Assembly: GCA_038257845.1 (NCBI GenBank)
Contig: JBBSQL010000003.1
Location: 62,001-126,000, forward strand
Length of the DNA stretch: 64,000 bases
Origin: JAFDXJ01 sp038257845
Lineage (GTDB): Bacteria; Bacteroidota; Bacteroidia; Chitinophagales; Chitinophagaceae
Direction of reading: 5' to 3'
The notes under the pieces: model-generated
What the model was told of the DNA's origin: nothing
Databases searched by the model: none
Seen by the model: the letters and a program-made list of their open reading frames with translations, nothing else
Position numbers and translations under genes: made by a program
Shown here: positions 24,783 through 33,108 of the stretch, in pieces
Numbering within the stretch: the first letter of the stretch is position 1
Layout of the letters: every line of letters starts with the position of its first letter

Positions 24783-25685
24783 ATGCCCATAAAGAAATTA
24801 TCATCTGCTGACCTGCCTTATCAATGGCTTGATATCACTATGCCTACAGAAGCGGAACTCAAAAAAATTAGCAAGGAATTTAATTTGCACCGATATACTT
24901 TAAGGGATTGCCTGGAACCGGATCATTTACCAAAATATGAAGACCTGGGAGATTCACGTTTTATCATTACGCGTGTTTTGCTGGATCAGAATGCTGATGA
25001 ATTAAAAACGATCCAGGAAACAAGCACCAAGCTCGCTATTTTTTATAATGAACATTTTATACTCACCATACATCGTTTACCGCATCTCTTTTTAGCAGAA
25101 ATAAAAACGAAATATTTGGAGAATGGGAAATGTCGGACAACGAATGAACTGGTCACGAAAATTATCTGGAACGTATTGCACACTTATGATCAACCGGCGA
25201 TCAATTTATCAGATGATGTAGATGAATATGAAACGAAAATATTCCTCAAAACCCTTACTCCATCAATGTTGGAAGAGTTATACATCATCAAAAGGAAAGC
25301 TTCTATTTGTAATAAATTACTCATGCTTACAGGTGAAGTAATCAATACAATTCGAACGGATGAAAACGATCTCGTGGCTTTGCAGGATGTAAAAGACCTG
25401 CACCGGAAACTAATTACAATGTATATGCAGGCGCACGAAGATGTAACGAACCTGTTGAATATTTATTTATCGCTGTCTTCTCAAAAAACAAACGAGGTTG
25501 TGAAGTTATTGACCATTTTCTCTGTATTCTTCATGCCGCTGACTTTTATTGTTGGCGTGTATGGAATGAATTTCCGCTTCATGCCCGAATTGGATGCGCA
25601 ATGGGGTTATCCTGCAGTTTTAATTTTTATGGCCGTTATTATATTTATTATTTTCTTTTGGTTTAAAAGAAAAAAATGGCTTTGA
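24783..25685 (+). CDS. corA: CorA-type magnesium/cobalt transporter
   Basis: Inner-membrane channel for Mg2+ (also Co2+ or Ni2+). The 300-residue protein has a long cytosolic alpha/beta and helical domain, then two C-terminal membrane helices separated by the selectivity motif GMN in VYGMNF. The C-terminus ends in the basic FKRKKWL. All features are standard for the family. Confidence 0.93.
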   Translation: MPIKKLSSADLPYQWLDITMPTEAELKKISKEFNLHRYTLRDCLEPDHLPKYEDLGDSRFIITRVLLDQNADELKTIQETSTKLAIFYNEHFILTIHRLPHLFLAEIKTKYLENGKCRTTNELVTKIIWNVLHTYDQPAINLSDDVDEYETKIFLKTLTPSMLEELYIIKRKASICNKLLMLTGEVINTIRTDENDLVALQDVKDLHRKLITMYMQAHEDVTNLLNIYLSLSSQKTNEVVKLLTIFSVFFMPLTFIVGVYGMNFRFMPELDAQWGYPAVLIFMAVIIFIIFFWFKRKKWL

Positions 25686-25729
25686 AGTTTACTGATGATC
25701 TTTTGGGCTTATAACAATTTTATATGTTA

Positions 25730-27244
25730 TTAATATTTTGCCGGCTGATTGGGTGCTGGTATAGACTGCTTAATAAAATTACGAAGTTGTTCATTCGCTT
25801 CAGCCAAATCCGGTTTGCGTAAATACATCATGTGGCCACTACGGAAACCATGCCAGCTAATACGGCTCTTCAATTTTCCGCCCGGATCCATTTGCCACAA
25901 ACTATATTTCGCATTGAAGAAATCGCAGGCACCATCATAATAACCGGATTGTACCATTAAATGCAGGTACGGATTTTCCGCCATGGCCTGCCTTAAATTT
26001 TCTCCGGTATGATCATTCTTGTCATCCCAGGGATATACATTTCCAAACATATTATATTTCAAATCTGTTTTATATTTCAATTCATCGCGCAAATAAATAT
26101 GTATGGCCGGTGTGAAAGAATGCAACCAGGACGTCAACTCCGCATTGTAATCCGGGCTATCACCCGCATCTTCCCTGTCTATGCCAAGATACCGTGAATC
26201 AAGACGGCCAATGGTATAACCTTTATCACGCAATAATTCTTTCCAGAAAAAATTGACGGGAATATCCAGGTTATGTTGCAAAATTACTTTTGCATTTAAA
26301 CCCGTGTATCGGGACATTTTATCGGCGATCATTTTTTTATCTGCATCACTTAAAGTGTTTCCTTTTGCCAAAGCAGGAATCAACTGGTTGATAGTAAAAT
26401 CTTCTACTTCAGGCAGCATATCCGTGAGGTCTTTTGATTGAAGATCTGCCGGCAACATTTTATGATACCAGGCAGTTGCAGCATAATAGGGTAAATATAA
26501 TGCCTGGCCAACCGGGCCACTTCTTTCAATACCAAGATCAGTTGGTGAAACCAATACAACACCATTTAAATACATCCATTGTGATTCCTGTAATTCAAGT
26601 GCAAGGCCTGAAACACGCGTGGTACCATAACTTTCGCCGATTAAATATTTTGGAGATGCCCAACGGTCATTGCGTGTAATAAACGTATTAATCCATTCCG
26701 CGAGATAACGGATGTCTGCATTCACACCAAAGAATTTTGAATCCGCAACTGTATTGCCACCAATTTTTCTTGAATAGCCAGTATTTACCGGATCCACATA
26801 TACGATGTCTGCAACATCAAGTAACGAATTATTATTGTCATGTAAACCGTAAGGCTGAACCGGGTAACCTTCATCATCCACGTTTAAAATTCTTGGGCCG
26901 GTATAGCCAATTTCCATCCATACGGATGGTGTACCGGGACCACCGTTAAATGAAATCACCAATGGCCTGTGTGCTTTATCTTGTATATCTGTGCGTTGAT
27001 AGTAGGTATAAAAAACGGATGCAACGGGTTTGCCATTATCGTCCCAAACCGGCTGTGTGCCGGCTGTTGCGGTGTATGGAACTGTTTGGCCTTTTATAGT
27101 TATTGAATTTTTTGTAGTAACCGTACTATCCGGGAATACCATGGGATTCGGCTCATTGTCATCCGTATCATGTGAAGATTTTTGGGCAAATGTATTGCCG
27201 GCCAAAAATGGGATTGCGAATGAAAGGAGCAGTAATTTTTTCAT
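25730..27244 (-). CDS. Secreted serine carboxypeptidase-like peptidase (S10)
   Basis: The 504-residue protein has a signal peptide (1-20, AGNTFAQ). ISFNGGPGTPSVWM (oxyanion region) and the nucleophile motif LIGESYGTTR (S205) define the S10 alpha/beta-hydrolase family. The catalytic Asp region is GYYDGACDFFNA and the His region FRSGHMMYLR near the C-terminus. It likely removes C-terminal residues from peptides in the periplasm. It is a single gene on the minus strand, one of several secreted peptidases in the window. Confidence 0.92.
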   Translation of the reverse strand: MKKLLLLSFAIPFLAGNTFAQKSSHDTDDNEPNPMVFPDSTVTTKNSITIKGQTVPYTATAGTQPVWDDNGKPVASVFYTYYQRTDIQDKAHRPLVISFNGGPGTPSVWMEIGYTGPRILNVDDEGYPVQPYGLHDNNNSLLDVADIVYVDPVNTGYSRKIGGNTVADSKFFGVNADIRYLAEWINTFITRNDRWASPKYLIGESYGTTRVSGLALELQESQWMYLNGVVLVSPTDLGIERSGPVGQALYLPYYAATAWYHKMLPADLQSKDLTDMLPEVEDFTINQLIPALAKGNTLSDADKKMIADKMSRYTGLNAKVILQHNLDIPVNFFWKELLRDKGYTIGRLDSRYLGIDREDAGDSPDYNAELTSWLHSFTPAIHIYLRDELKYKTDLKYNMFGNVYPWDDKNDHTGENLRQAMAENPYLHLMVQSGYYDGACDFFNAKYSLWQMDPGGKLKSRISWHGFRSGHMMYLRKPDLAEANEQLRNFIKQSIPAPNQPAKY

Positions 27245-27449
27245 ACTTGTTTTGATTAAAATGAAAAATAAATATTGTCAAAAGTACGGCCTTCATTATA
27301 CAAAGTGAAAACCGTTTATCATTTAATGCACATAAAAATTATTTCATTGATTTTTTTTGAAATAAAAAATATTTTTTAAAAAAAGTTCGACCAGTCTTAT
27401 CAATACTTTTTTTATACATCATGTGATGAAATTATTTAACCCATAAAAA

Positions 27450-27477
27450 AACCGCCTTTGAACAAACAAAGGCGGTT
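27450..27477 (-). terminator. Terminator of the M1 peptidase gene
   Basis: AACCGCCTTTG (27450-27460) and CAAAGGCGGTT (27467-27477) form a perfect 11-bp stem with a 6-nt loop. On the minus strand it ends in seven Ts. Confidence 0.88.
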
Positions 27478-27494
27478 AATGGTTTTCCAGGAAA

Positions 27495-29879
27495 TTATTT
27501 TTCGGCAGCTTTTTGCATTGGGTTCAATCCCTGGGATTGCCCGCGTGCAGCCTGCTTCATTTTATAAATATTAAAATTCGTTGGCGTGTCTATTTTTGGC
27601 CACGAATTATTCGCAACATTTATATCAGCAGTTTCCTGTAAAGGATCAAGCAAAACAGAAGCAACTTCTTTATCTTTTAAAAATACTTTGCTAAATGCTT
27701 TCTCATTTTTCCGCCAGATCTGCGCAGGAATTTTATCCGTTTCCACAGTGCCATCTTTAAAGGTCCATTGAATAATTACAGGCATTACTAAACCGCCTTT
27801 ATTACCAAAAGAAACTTCATATAAAAATTTATTTGCAAACTTTTTAATGGTGGAATCATCCGGCATTTCAAATGCAACGGGCGTTGATTTAATCACATAC
27901 GACGTGTCATATTCTTCCATACCACGATCATAACGCCAGTAAAAATCGCGGAGCGTTGTATCCATATCCGTTAAGAAATGTATGTTTTGATCTGTGCGGT
28001 TCCTGATTTTTGAAATGTCTTCAAACGGGTTCACAGCGGGCTTATCCAGCTTCCTGTCTGTATTCCTGCGGTTCATTTGTGTGGGCATTACATTAGCTGC
28101 CGCATCAAATTTATATGCCTTGATGCTGTCTATAGAAATATCACATGGATCTATACTGTAAAACCAGCCTCTCCAAAACCAATCTAAATCTTCACCACTC
28201 GCATCTTCCATTGTTCTGAATAAATCTGCAGGAGTCGGATGCTTGAATGCCCAGCGATTTGCATACGTTTTAAAAGCAAAATCAAATAGGTCGCGGCCCA
28301 TAATCGTTTCGCGTAAAATATTTAAACCGGTTGAAGGTTTTGAATATGCATTCGGTCCAAACTGTACAATATTTTCACTATTCGTCATGATGGGTTCGAG
28401 CTGATCTTTTGGTAAACTCATATAATCTGTAATCGTAAAGGCAGGTCCACGGCGGGATGGAAATTTATTGTCATACAATTCTTCAGTCAGGTATTCCACA
28501 AAAGTATTCAGCCCTTCATCCATCCATGTCCATTGGCGTTCATCACTGTTCACGATCATTGGGAAAAAGTTGTGGCCCACTTCATGAATGATCACACCGA
28601 TCATTCCATTTTTTGTGGCTTCACTATAGGTTCCATCTTTTTCTGTACGACCATAATTAAAACAGATCATTGGGTATTCCATACCGTTCGCGGCTTCTAC
28701 ACTTTGCGCAACGGGATAAGGATATGGAAATGTAAAATGAGAATATGATTTAATCGTATGCGCAACTAATTTCGTTGAATATTTACTATATAAACCATAG
28801 GCTTCTTTTCCATAAAAACTCATACACATTACTTTTTTACCATCAATATTTACCGGCATGGCATCCCAAATAAATTTGCGGGAAGAAGTCCAGGCAAAGT
28901 CGCGTACCATATCTGCTTTGAATATCCATGTTTTAGTAGAAGTACTTTTTTGAGTCTCTGCTTTTTTAGCTTCATCCAATGTTACAATTTGCAAAGGTTC
29001 TTTTGTTTCATTGAGATTGGAAGCTTTTTGCCAGCGTGCCAAATGAGTTGCATCTAATGTTTGCGCATAATTCTGGCATTCACCAGTACCACCTACCACA
29101 TGATCGGCAGGCACGGTCATTTTTACTTTGAAATTTCCAAAGGTCAATGCAAATTCTCCGCGGCCTGTAAACTGGTGATTCTGCCAGCCCTGGAAATCAC
29201 TGTACACGCATAAGCGCGGGTACCATTGCGTCATCGTAAATAAATAATTTCCATCTTCCGGGAAATATTCATAACCACCGCGACCACCATATTTCATGCG
29301 GTCACTGATATTATAATACCAGTCCACATTGAATACAAATTTTTGACCTGGTTTTAAAACTGTCGGAAGATCCACGCGCATCATGGTTTTATTAATGGTA
29401 TAAGAAAGCGCTTTACCAGTTGCATCGGTGATTTTTTGAATTTTATCGCCGTAGCCATTATCGGTTTTTTGCCTTTCCAAATTTTCCAGCAAGCTTTCAT
29501 TTACATTATTACTACGCAAAGAAGAACCATCCTGGTAGTTGGCATTATTCACTGTGCTCAACTGGTTTTCATCTAATTGCAACCATAAATACGTGAGTTC
29601 ATCCGGTGAATTATTATAATAAGTTATTGTTTCACTTCCTGTAAGACGGAGTTTCTTTTCGTCCAATGTACAGGTGATGTCATAGTCCGCACGTTGCTGC
29701 CAGTAAGAAGGACCCGGCGCTCCACTTGCTGTGCGATAAACATTGGGCGTTGGTAAAATAGTTCCCAACTGTTCAAACTTATTCCCGTGATTGGATTGCG
29801 GGTTATTTTGAATGTCCTGGGAATAACTAAGCGAAGCCCATGACAGAAGCAGGGCGCTGAACATGAATCGTTTTTTCAT
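27495..29879 (-). CDS. Secreted M1-family metallopeptidase (long form)
   Basis: The 794-residue zinc aminopeptidase-like protein has a signal peptide (1-20, SLSYSQ). The zinc site is HEVGH (432-436) with E455 in WMDEG, the gluzincin spacing. The M1 exopeptidase motif is GMEYP (399-403), slightly changed from GAMEN. A beta-rich N-terminal domain and a long C-terminal extension complete it. Its start lies inside the HupE-like gene (53-bp overlap), and the signal peptide requires that start or the ATG five codons later. A shorter paralogue is at 61445. Confidence 0.93.
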   Translation of the reverse strand: MKKRFMFSALLLSWASLSYSQDIQNNPQSNHGNKFEQLGTILPTPNVYRTASGAPGPSYWQQRADYDITCTLDEKKLRLTGSETITYYNNSPDELTYLWLQLDENQLSTVNNANYQDGSSLRSNNVNESLLENLERQKTDNGYGDKIQKITDATGKALSYTINKTMMRVDLPTVLKPGQKFVFNVDWYYNISDRMKYGGRGGYEYFPEDGNYLFTMTQWYPRLCVYSDFQGWQNHQFTGRGEFALTFGNFKVKMTVPADHVVGGTGECQNYAQTLDATHLARWQKASNLNETKEPLQIVTLDEAKKAETQKSTSTKTWIFKADMVRDFAWTSSRKFIWDAMPVNIDGKKVMCMSFYGKEAYGLYSKYSTKLVAHTIKSYSHFTFPYPYPVAQSVEAANGMEYPMICFNYGRTEKDGTYSEATKNGMIGVIIHEVGHNFFPMIVNSDERQWTWMDEGLNTFVEYLTEELYDNKFPSRRGPAFTITDYMSLPKDQLEPIMTNSENIVQFGPNAYSKPSTGLNILRETIMGRDLFDFAFKTYANRWAFKHPTPADLFRTMEDASGEDLDWFWRGWFYSIDPCDISIDSIKAYKFDAAANVMPTQMNRRNTDRKLDKPAVNPFEDISKIRNRTDQNIHFLTDMDTTLRDFYWRYDRGMEEYDTSYVIKSTPVAFEMPDDSTIKKFANKFLYEVSFGNKGGLVMPVIIQWTFKDGTVETDKIPAQIWRKNEKAFSKVFLKDKEVASVLLDPLQETADINVANNSWPKIDTPTNFNIYKMKQAARGQSQGLNPMQKAAEK

Positions 29880-30474
29880 CTTTTTTATTTAATATTAATG
29901 GAAATCTTTGAACGGCCATTTCAATTGAAAGTGCAGCAATGCCGCCACTTACAAATAAAATGTATTCCCGTCTTTTCAAACGGAATATGTTTAGGAAAAT
30001 AAATGTGCAGGTTAAAATGCAGGCAACAATGATCAACTGCCCAGCTTCAATACCCAGGTTAAATGATAATAATTGCCACACGATGTTTTGATCGGTACCC
30101 AACATGTTTTTTAAAAGCGTACTAAAACCCAGACCATGTATTAACCCGAAGAAAAGTGCGAAGAAATAAATGACCGGGTATTTTGATTTGAAACTAAAAT
30201 CTTTGACAAAACAATTACTCATTGCAGTAACAAGTATCGTGAGTGCTATAAAAAATTCTGTGAGCGCGGTGGGGAAATTAATTATTTGTAACGTACTAAG
30301 GATAAGGGTTACAGAGTGGCCAATGGTGAATGCTGTGACCAGTACCAGGATTTTTTTCCAATCATGAAATGTATAGCGAATGCAAAGCACAGTTATAAAA
30401 AGAATGTGATCAAGGCCTGTGAGGTCGGTAATATGAGAAACCCCCATGGGGAAGTATATGCTGAAATTATTCAA
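29827..30474 (-). CDS. HupE/UreJ-like membrane protein
   Basis: The 215-residue protein has about six membrane helices. GLDHILFITVLCIRYTF and TAFTIGHSVTLILS hold the conserved His/Asp residues of the HupE/UreJ metal-transporter family; FFGLIHGLGFSTLL adds a third His. Metal transport (often nickel or cobalt) is known for some members; the cargo here is unknown. The 3' end overlaps the M1 gene by 53 bp. It is divergent from the DUF6702 gene, and these three genes often go together in Bacteroidota. Confidence 0.85.
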   Translation of the reverse strand: MNNFSIYFPMGVSHITDLTGLDHILFITVLCIRYTFHDWKKILVLVTAFTIGHSVTLILSTLQIINFPTALTEFFIALTILVTAMSNCFVKDFSFKSKYPVIYFFALFFGLIHGLGFSTLLKNMLGTDQNIVWQLLSFNLGIEAGQLIIVACILTCTFIFLNIFRLKRREYILFVSGGIAALSIEMAVQRFPLILNKKDEKTIHVQRPASVMGFA

Positions 30475-30561
30475 TAAAAAAGGTTGGGTTAAGAATTGTT
30501 AAACCTGCTGAACGGCTTAAAAATAAGTTGCAACTTTGTATTTATGAAAACTTTTTGTTAA

Positions 30562-31050
30562 ATGGTAAATAGTTTGTTTCAATGGCTTTTGATATCTGCA
30601 TTTTCTATCATGCATCCTTTTTTTGTTTCCATGACTGATGTAAAATATAATGCGGGCGATAAAGACCTGGAAATTAGTGTCCGGATTTTTACGGATGATC
30701 TTGAAAATGTATTAAGAAAATATACTACTACCAGAGTGGATATTTTGCATCCCGAAAACCAGGAGGAGATGAACCAGGAAGTATTTAATTATTTAAAGGG
30801 AAAATTAAAGATACAGGTAAATGGCGCGCCGGTTCAGTTTCGGTTTATTGGCTATGAACAAAAAAGTGAAAGCATCTGGACTTATCTCCAAGTGGACAAT
30901 GTTCCTTTACCCAAAAAAATAAAAATTGTAAATACGATCCTGCAGGATTTAACGCCGGATCAAATTAATTTAATGCAGGTAAAAGTGCTGGACAAAACCC
31001 AAAATACGAAATTGAGTTACCCGGATGCAGTTTGGGAATTTAATTTTTAA
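30562..31050 (+). CDS. DUF6702-type exported protein
   Basis: The 162-residue protein has a short hydrophobic start (FQWLLISAFSIMHPFFVS) that looks like a signal sequence. A single beta-rich domain follows: SMTDVKYN, EISVRIFTDDLENVL, and WTYLQVDNV. It matches the pattern of the Bacteroidota DUF6702 family, usually found beside M1 peptidase and HupE-like genes, as here across an 87-bp divergent region. Function unknown. Its stop overlaps the end of the convergent CNNM gene by 4 bp. Confidence 0.75.
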   Translation: MVNSLFQWLLISAFSIMHPFFVSMTDVKYNAGDKDLEISVRIFTDDLENVLRKYTTTRVDILHPENQEEMNQEVFNYLKGKLKIQVNGAPVQFRFIGYEQKSESIWTYLQVDNVPLPKKIKIVNTILQDLTPDQINLMQVKVLDKTQNTKLSYPDAVWEFNF

Positions 31051-32348
31051 GCTTCCGTTTTTTCTTCATCTTCAGCCTCTTCATGGAATGTAACCAGCAG
31101 TTTGTCAATCCGGTGATTATCCATATCTACAATTTCAAAGTCAAAGCCATTCCATTCCATTTTTTCACCGGTAATGGGTATCCTTTTCATGTGGTGTAAT
31201 AAAAAGCCGGCAAGTGTATTAAAATCCTGGTCAACATCTTCCATCCAGTCCACTTTATCAAAATAACTCAGAAAATTATAAAAAGGAATTTGCGCATCTA
31301 TTAAATAACTTCCATCCGGGCGGTTTACAATTTCATAATTATCTTCATCCTGCTCAGGAATATCACCCACGATCGCATCAAGAATATCGTTCAAAGTAAT
31401 GATGCCTTGCATACTTCCATATTCATCAACAATAATTGCAGAGTGGCGTTTTGTTTGTTTAAATTTTTCCAATAACTGATACGCCGTGTTATTTTCTGGA
31501 ACATAAATGGCCGGCACCATAATTTCCTTCAAAGTTATTTCCGGTGATTCCCAAAAAATTTCTTTCAATGAAACCATGCCCACAATTTTATCTACATTTC
31601 CTTCGCATACCGGGTAAACAGAATGCGCCAGGTCTTCATCCAATTTTTTGATTTCAGCAACTGTTGTGTTTACATCCAGCCAAATCGTATCACTTCTATG
31701 CGTCATTAATGAGGTGATATTCCTGTCGCCGAGATGAAACACCCTTTCAATAATTTCCTGCTCTGCTTCTTCGATCGCGCCTTGTTCTGTGCCCTCACTG
31801 ATCAGCGCTTTTATCTCTTCTTCAGTTACCTGGTTATTTTTATTTTTTATACGTAAAATTTTTACGAGAAAATTGCTTGAATGACTGAGTAACCAAATAA
31901 AAGGATACGTAAAATAGGAGAGGATGCGCATTGGCGCAGCTACTGCTTTTGCAATGCCTTCCGGGTTACTGAGGCCAATACGTTTTGGAACAAGTTCGCC
32001 GATGACCAGGGAAAAATAAGTGATGATTAAAACCACGATAAAAGTGGCGATGCCATTACTGTAAGCAGCAATTGCGGGAAATGTCTGAATATATGCCGCC
32101 ACTGATTCTTTAATATTAGCACCTGAAAAAATACCCGTTAAAATACCTATCAGCGTGATACCAATTTGCGTGGTGGACATGAAAAGCTGCGGCTTATTGC
32201 TAAGGAGTAACGCTTCTTTTGCGCGGTGATCCCCTTTATTAGCCTGTGCTTCCAGCCTGGCTTTTCTTGCGGAAACCAACGCGATTTCTGCCATGGCAAA
32301 TAAACCATTTATAACGATCAGGCAAAAGATTATCAGGATCTCTATCAT
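31047..32348 (-). CDS. CNNM/CorC-type membrane protein with CBS pair
   Basis: The 433-residue protein has a DUF21/CNNM membrane domain (about 1-190), two CBS domains (about 205-325; LTHRSDTIWLD, HSAIIVDEYGSMQGIITL), and the C-terminal CorC/HlyC domain (about 345-425). The family exports or senses Mg2+ and other divalent ions. It is often called hemolysin for historical reasons; no haemolytic activity is implied. With corA and mgtC nearby, magnesium handling is well represented here. Confidence 0.93.
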   Translation of the reverse strand: MIEILIIFCLIVINGLFAMAEIALVSARKARLEAQANKGDHRAKEALLLSNKPQLFMSTTQIGITLIGILTGIFSGANIKESVAAYIQTFPAIAAYSNGIATFIVVLIITYFSLVIGELVPKRIGLSNPEGIAKAVAAPMRILSYFTYPFIWLLSHSSNFLVKILRIKNKNNQVTEEEIKALISEGTEQGAIEEAEQEIIERVFHLGDRNITSLMTHRSDTIWLDVNTTVAEIKKLDEDLAHSVYPVCEGNVDKIVGMVSLKEIFWESPEITLKEIMVPAIYVPENNTAYQLLEKFKQTKRHSAIIVDEYGSMQGIITLNDILDAIVGDIPEQDEDNYEIVNRPDGSYLIDAQIPFYNFLSYFDKVDWMEDVDQDFNTLAGFLLHHMKRIPITGEKMEWNGFDFEIVDMDNHRIDKLLVTFHEEAEDEEKTEA

Positions 32349-32420
32349 ATATATTTCGGCAAAGTTACTGAATATGGAGGATGTTTAAAAAGCGGGTATT
32401 GCTATAGTAAAAAACATGTA

Positions 32421-33053
32421 TCAGGTTTTTTCTATTGAAAGCAATGGCGGCATGCCAATCCACCGTAAAAAAACCGAAGCTGTTAAATATCCGATAATGC
32501 TGCCAATGATCGCGCCACCAATGATATCTAATGGATAATGTACGCCAACATATACCTGTCCATAACTAATCGTTGCGGCCCAGGCAAAAAAGAGCAGCGA
32601 CCATTTACCCAAATATTTATGTAAAGTCATGTAAAAAAAAACGGCTACGCCAAAATGATTCACAGCATGAGACGATGGGAAACTTCCACTTGACGGACAG
32701 CGATTGATCAATAAATTGACATGCATTCTAAGCAGTTCATCATTGCATGGACGGGGCCTGTTGACCCAGTTTTTTAAAAGATTACTGCTAAGCTGGTCTG
32801 TTAATGAAACAGTAATGATCAATGCAAGCAGCCATGGCCATGCTTTCCAGCCAAAGTTTAAAAATATAAAGAGAAGAAGAAAAAGATACAAAGGCATCCA
32901 GGTGGTGGCATCACGCCACCAGGGAAATACACCATCTAAAAAAGAATTTGTCCAGCTATTGTTGATTTTTAAAAACAGATCACGGTCCAGGTCAAGAATA
33001 TTAGAGAGAAAAACCTGGACAGATCCCAGCGAAAATTGATTTAATAATATCAT
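32421..33053 (-). CDS. PAP2-family membrane phosphatase
   Basis: The 210-residue multi-pass protein carries the three PAP2 motifs: KNWVNRPRP, PSSGSFPSSHAVNHF and VYVGVHYPLDIIGG. Members dephosphorylate lipid phosphates such as undecaprenyl pyrophosphate. Active-site residues are in predicted periplasmic loops. It is divergent from the sulfatase-like gene, 55 bp apart. Confidence 0.92.
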   Translation of the reverse strand: MILLNQFSLGSVQVFLSNILDLDRDLFLKINNSWTNSFLDGVFPWWRDATTWMPLYLFLLLFIFLNFGWKAWPWLLALIITVSLTDQLSSNLLKNWVNRPRPCNDELLRMHVNLLINRCPSSGSFPSSHAVNHFGVAVFFYMTLHKYLGKWSLLFFAWAATISYGQVYVGVHYPLDIIGGAIIGSIIGYLTASVFLRWIGMPPLLSIEKT

Positions 33054-33070
33054 AACATATAATTACCTGC

Positions 33071-33102
33071 TTGCAGCACAGTGTATTTAATCCTTACTTT
33101 TG
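33071..33102 (+). promoter_or_regulatory. Promoter of the sulfatase gene, predicting a leaderless mRNA
   Basis: TTG (33071-33073), 21 bp, then TACTTTTG (33095-33102), a full consensus. Transcription should start within 0-3 nt of the ATG at 33109. Confidence 0.7.
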
Positions 33103-33108
33103 TGCGCG

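Noticed and set aside
30482..30510. A partial end of the MITE (AAGGTTGGGTT) upstream of the HupE-like gene
   Set aside because: Only 11 bases match and there is no inverted partner, so chance is likely.
31047..32348. Haemolysin toxin
   Set aside because: The domains are CNNM, CBS and CorC, a metal-transport family; the haemolysin name is historical.
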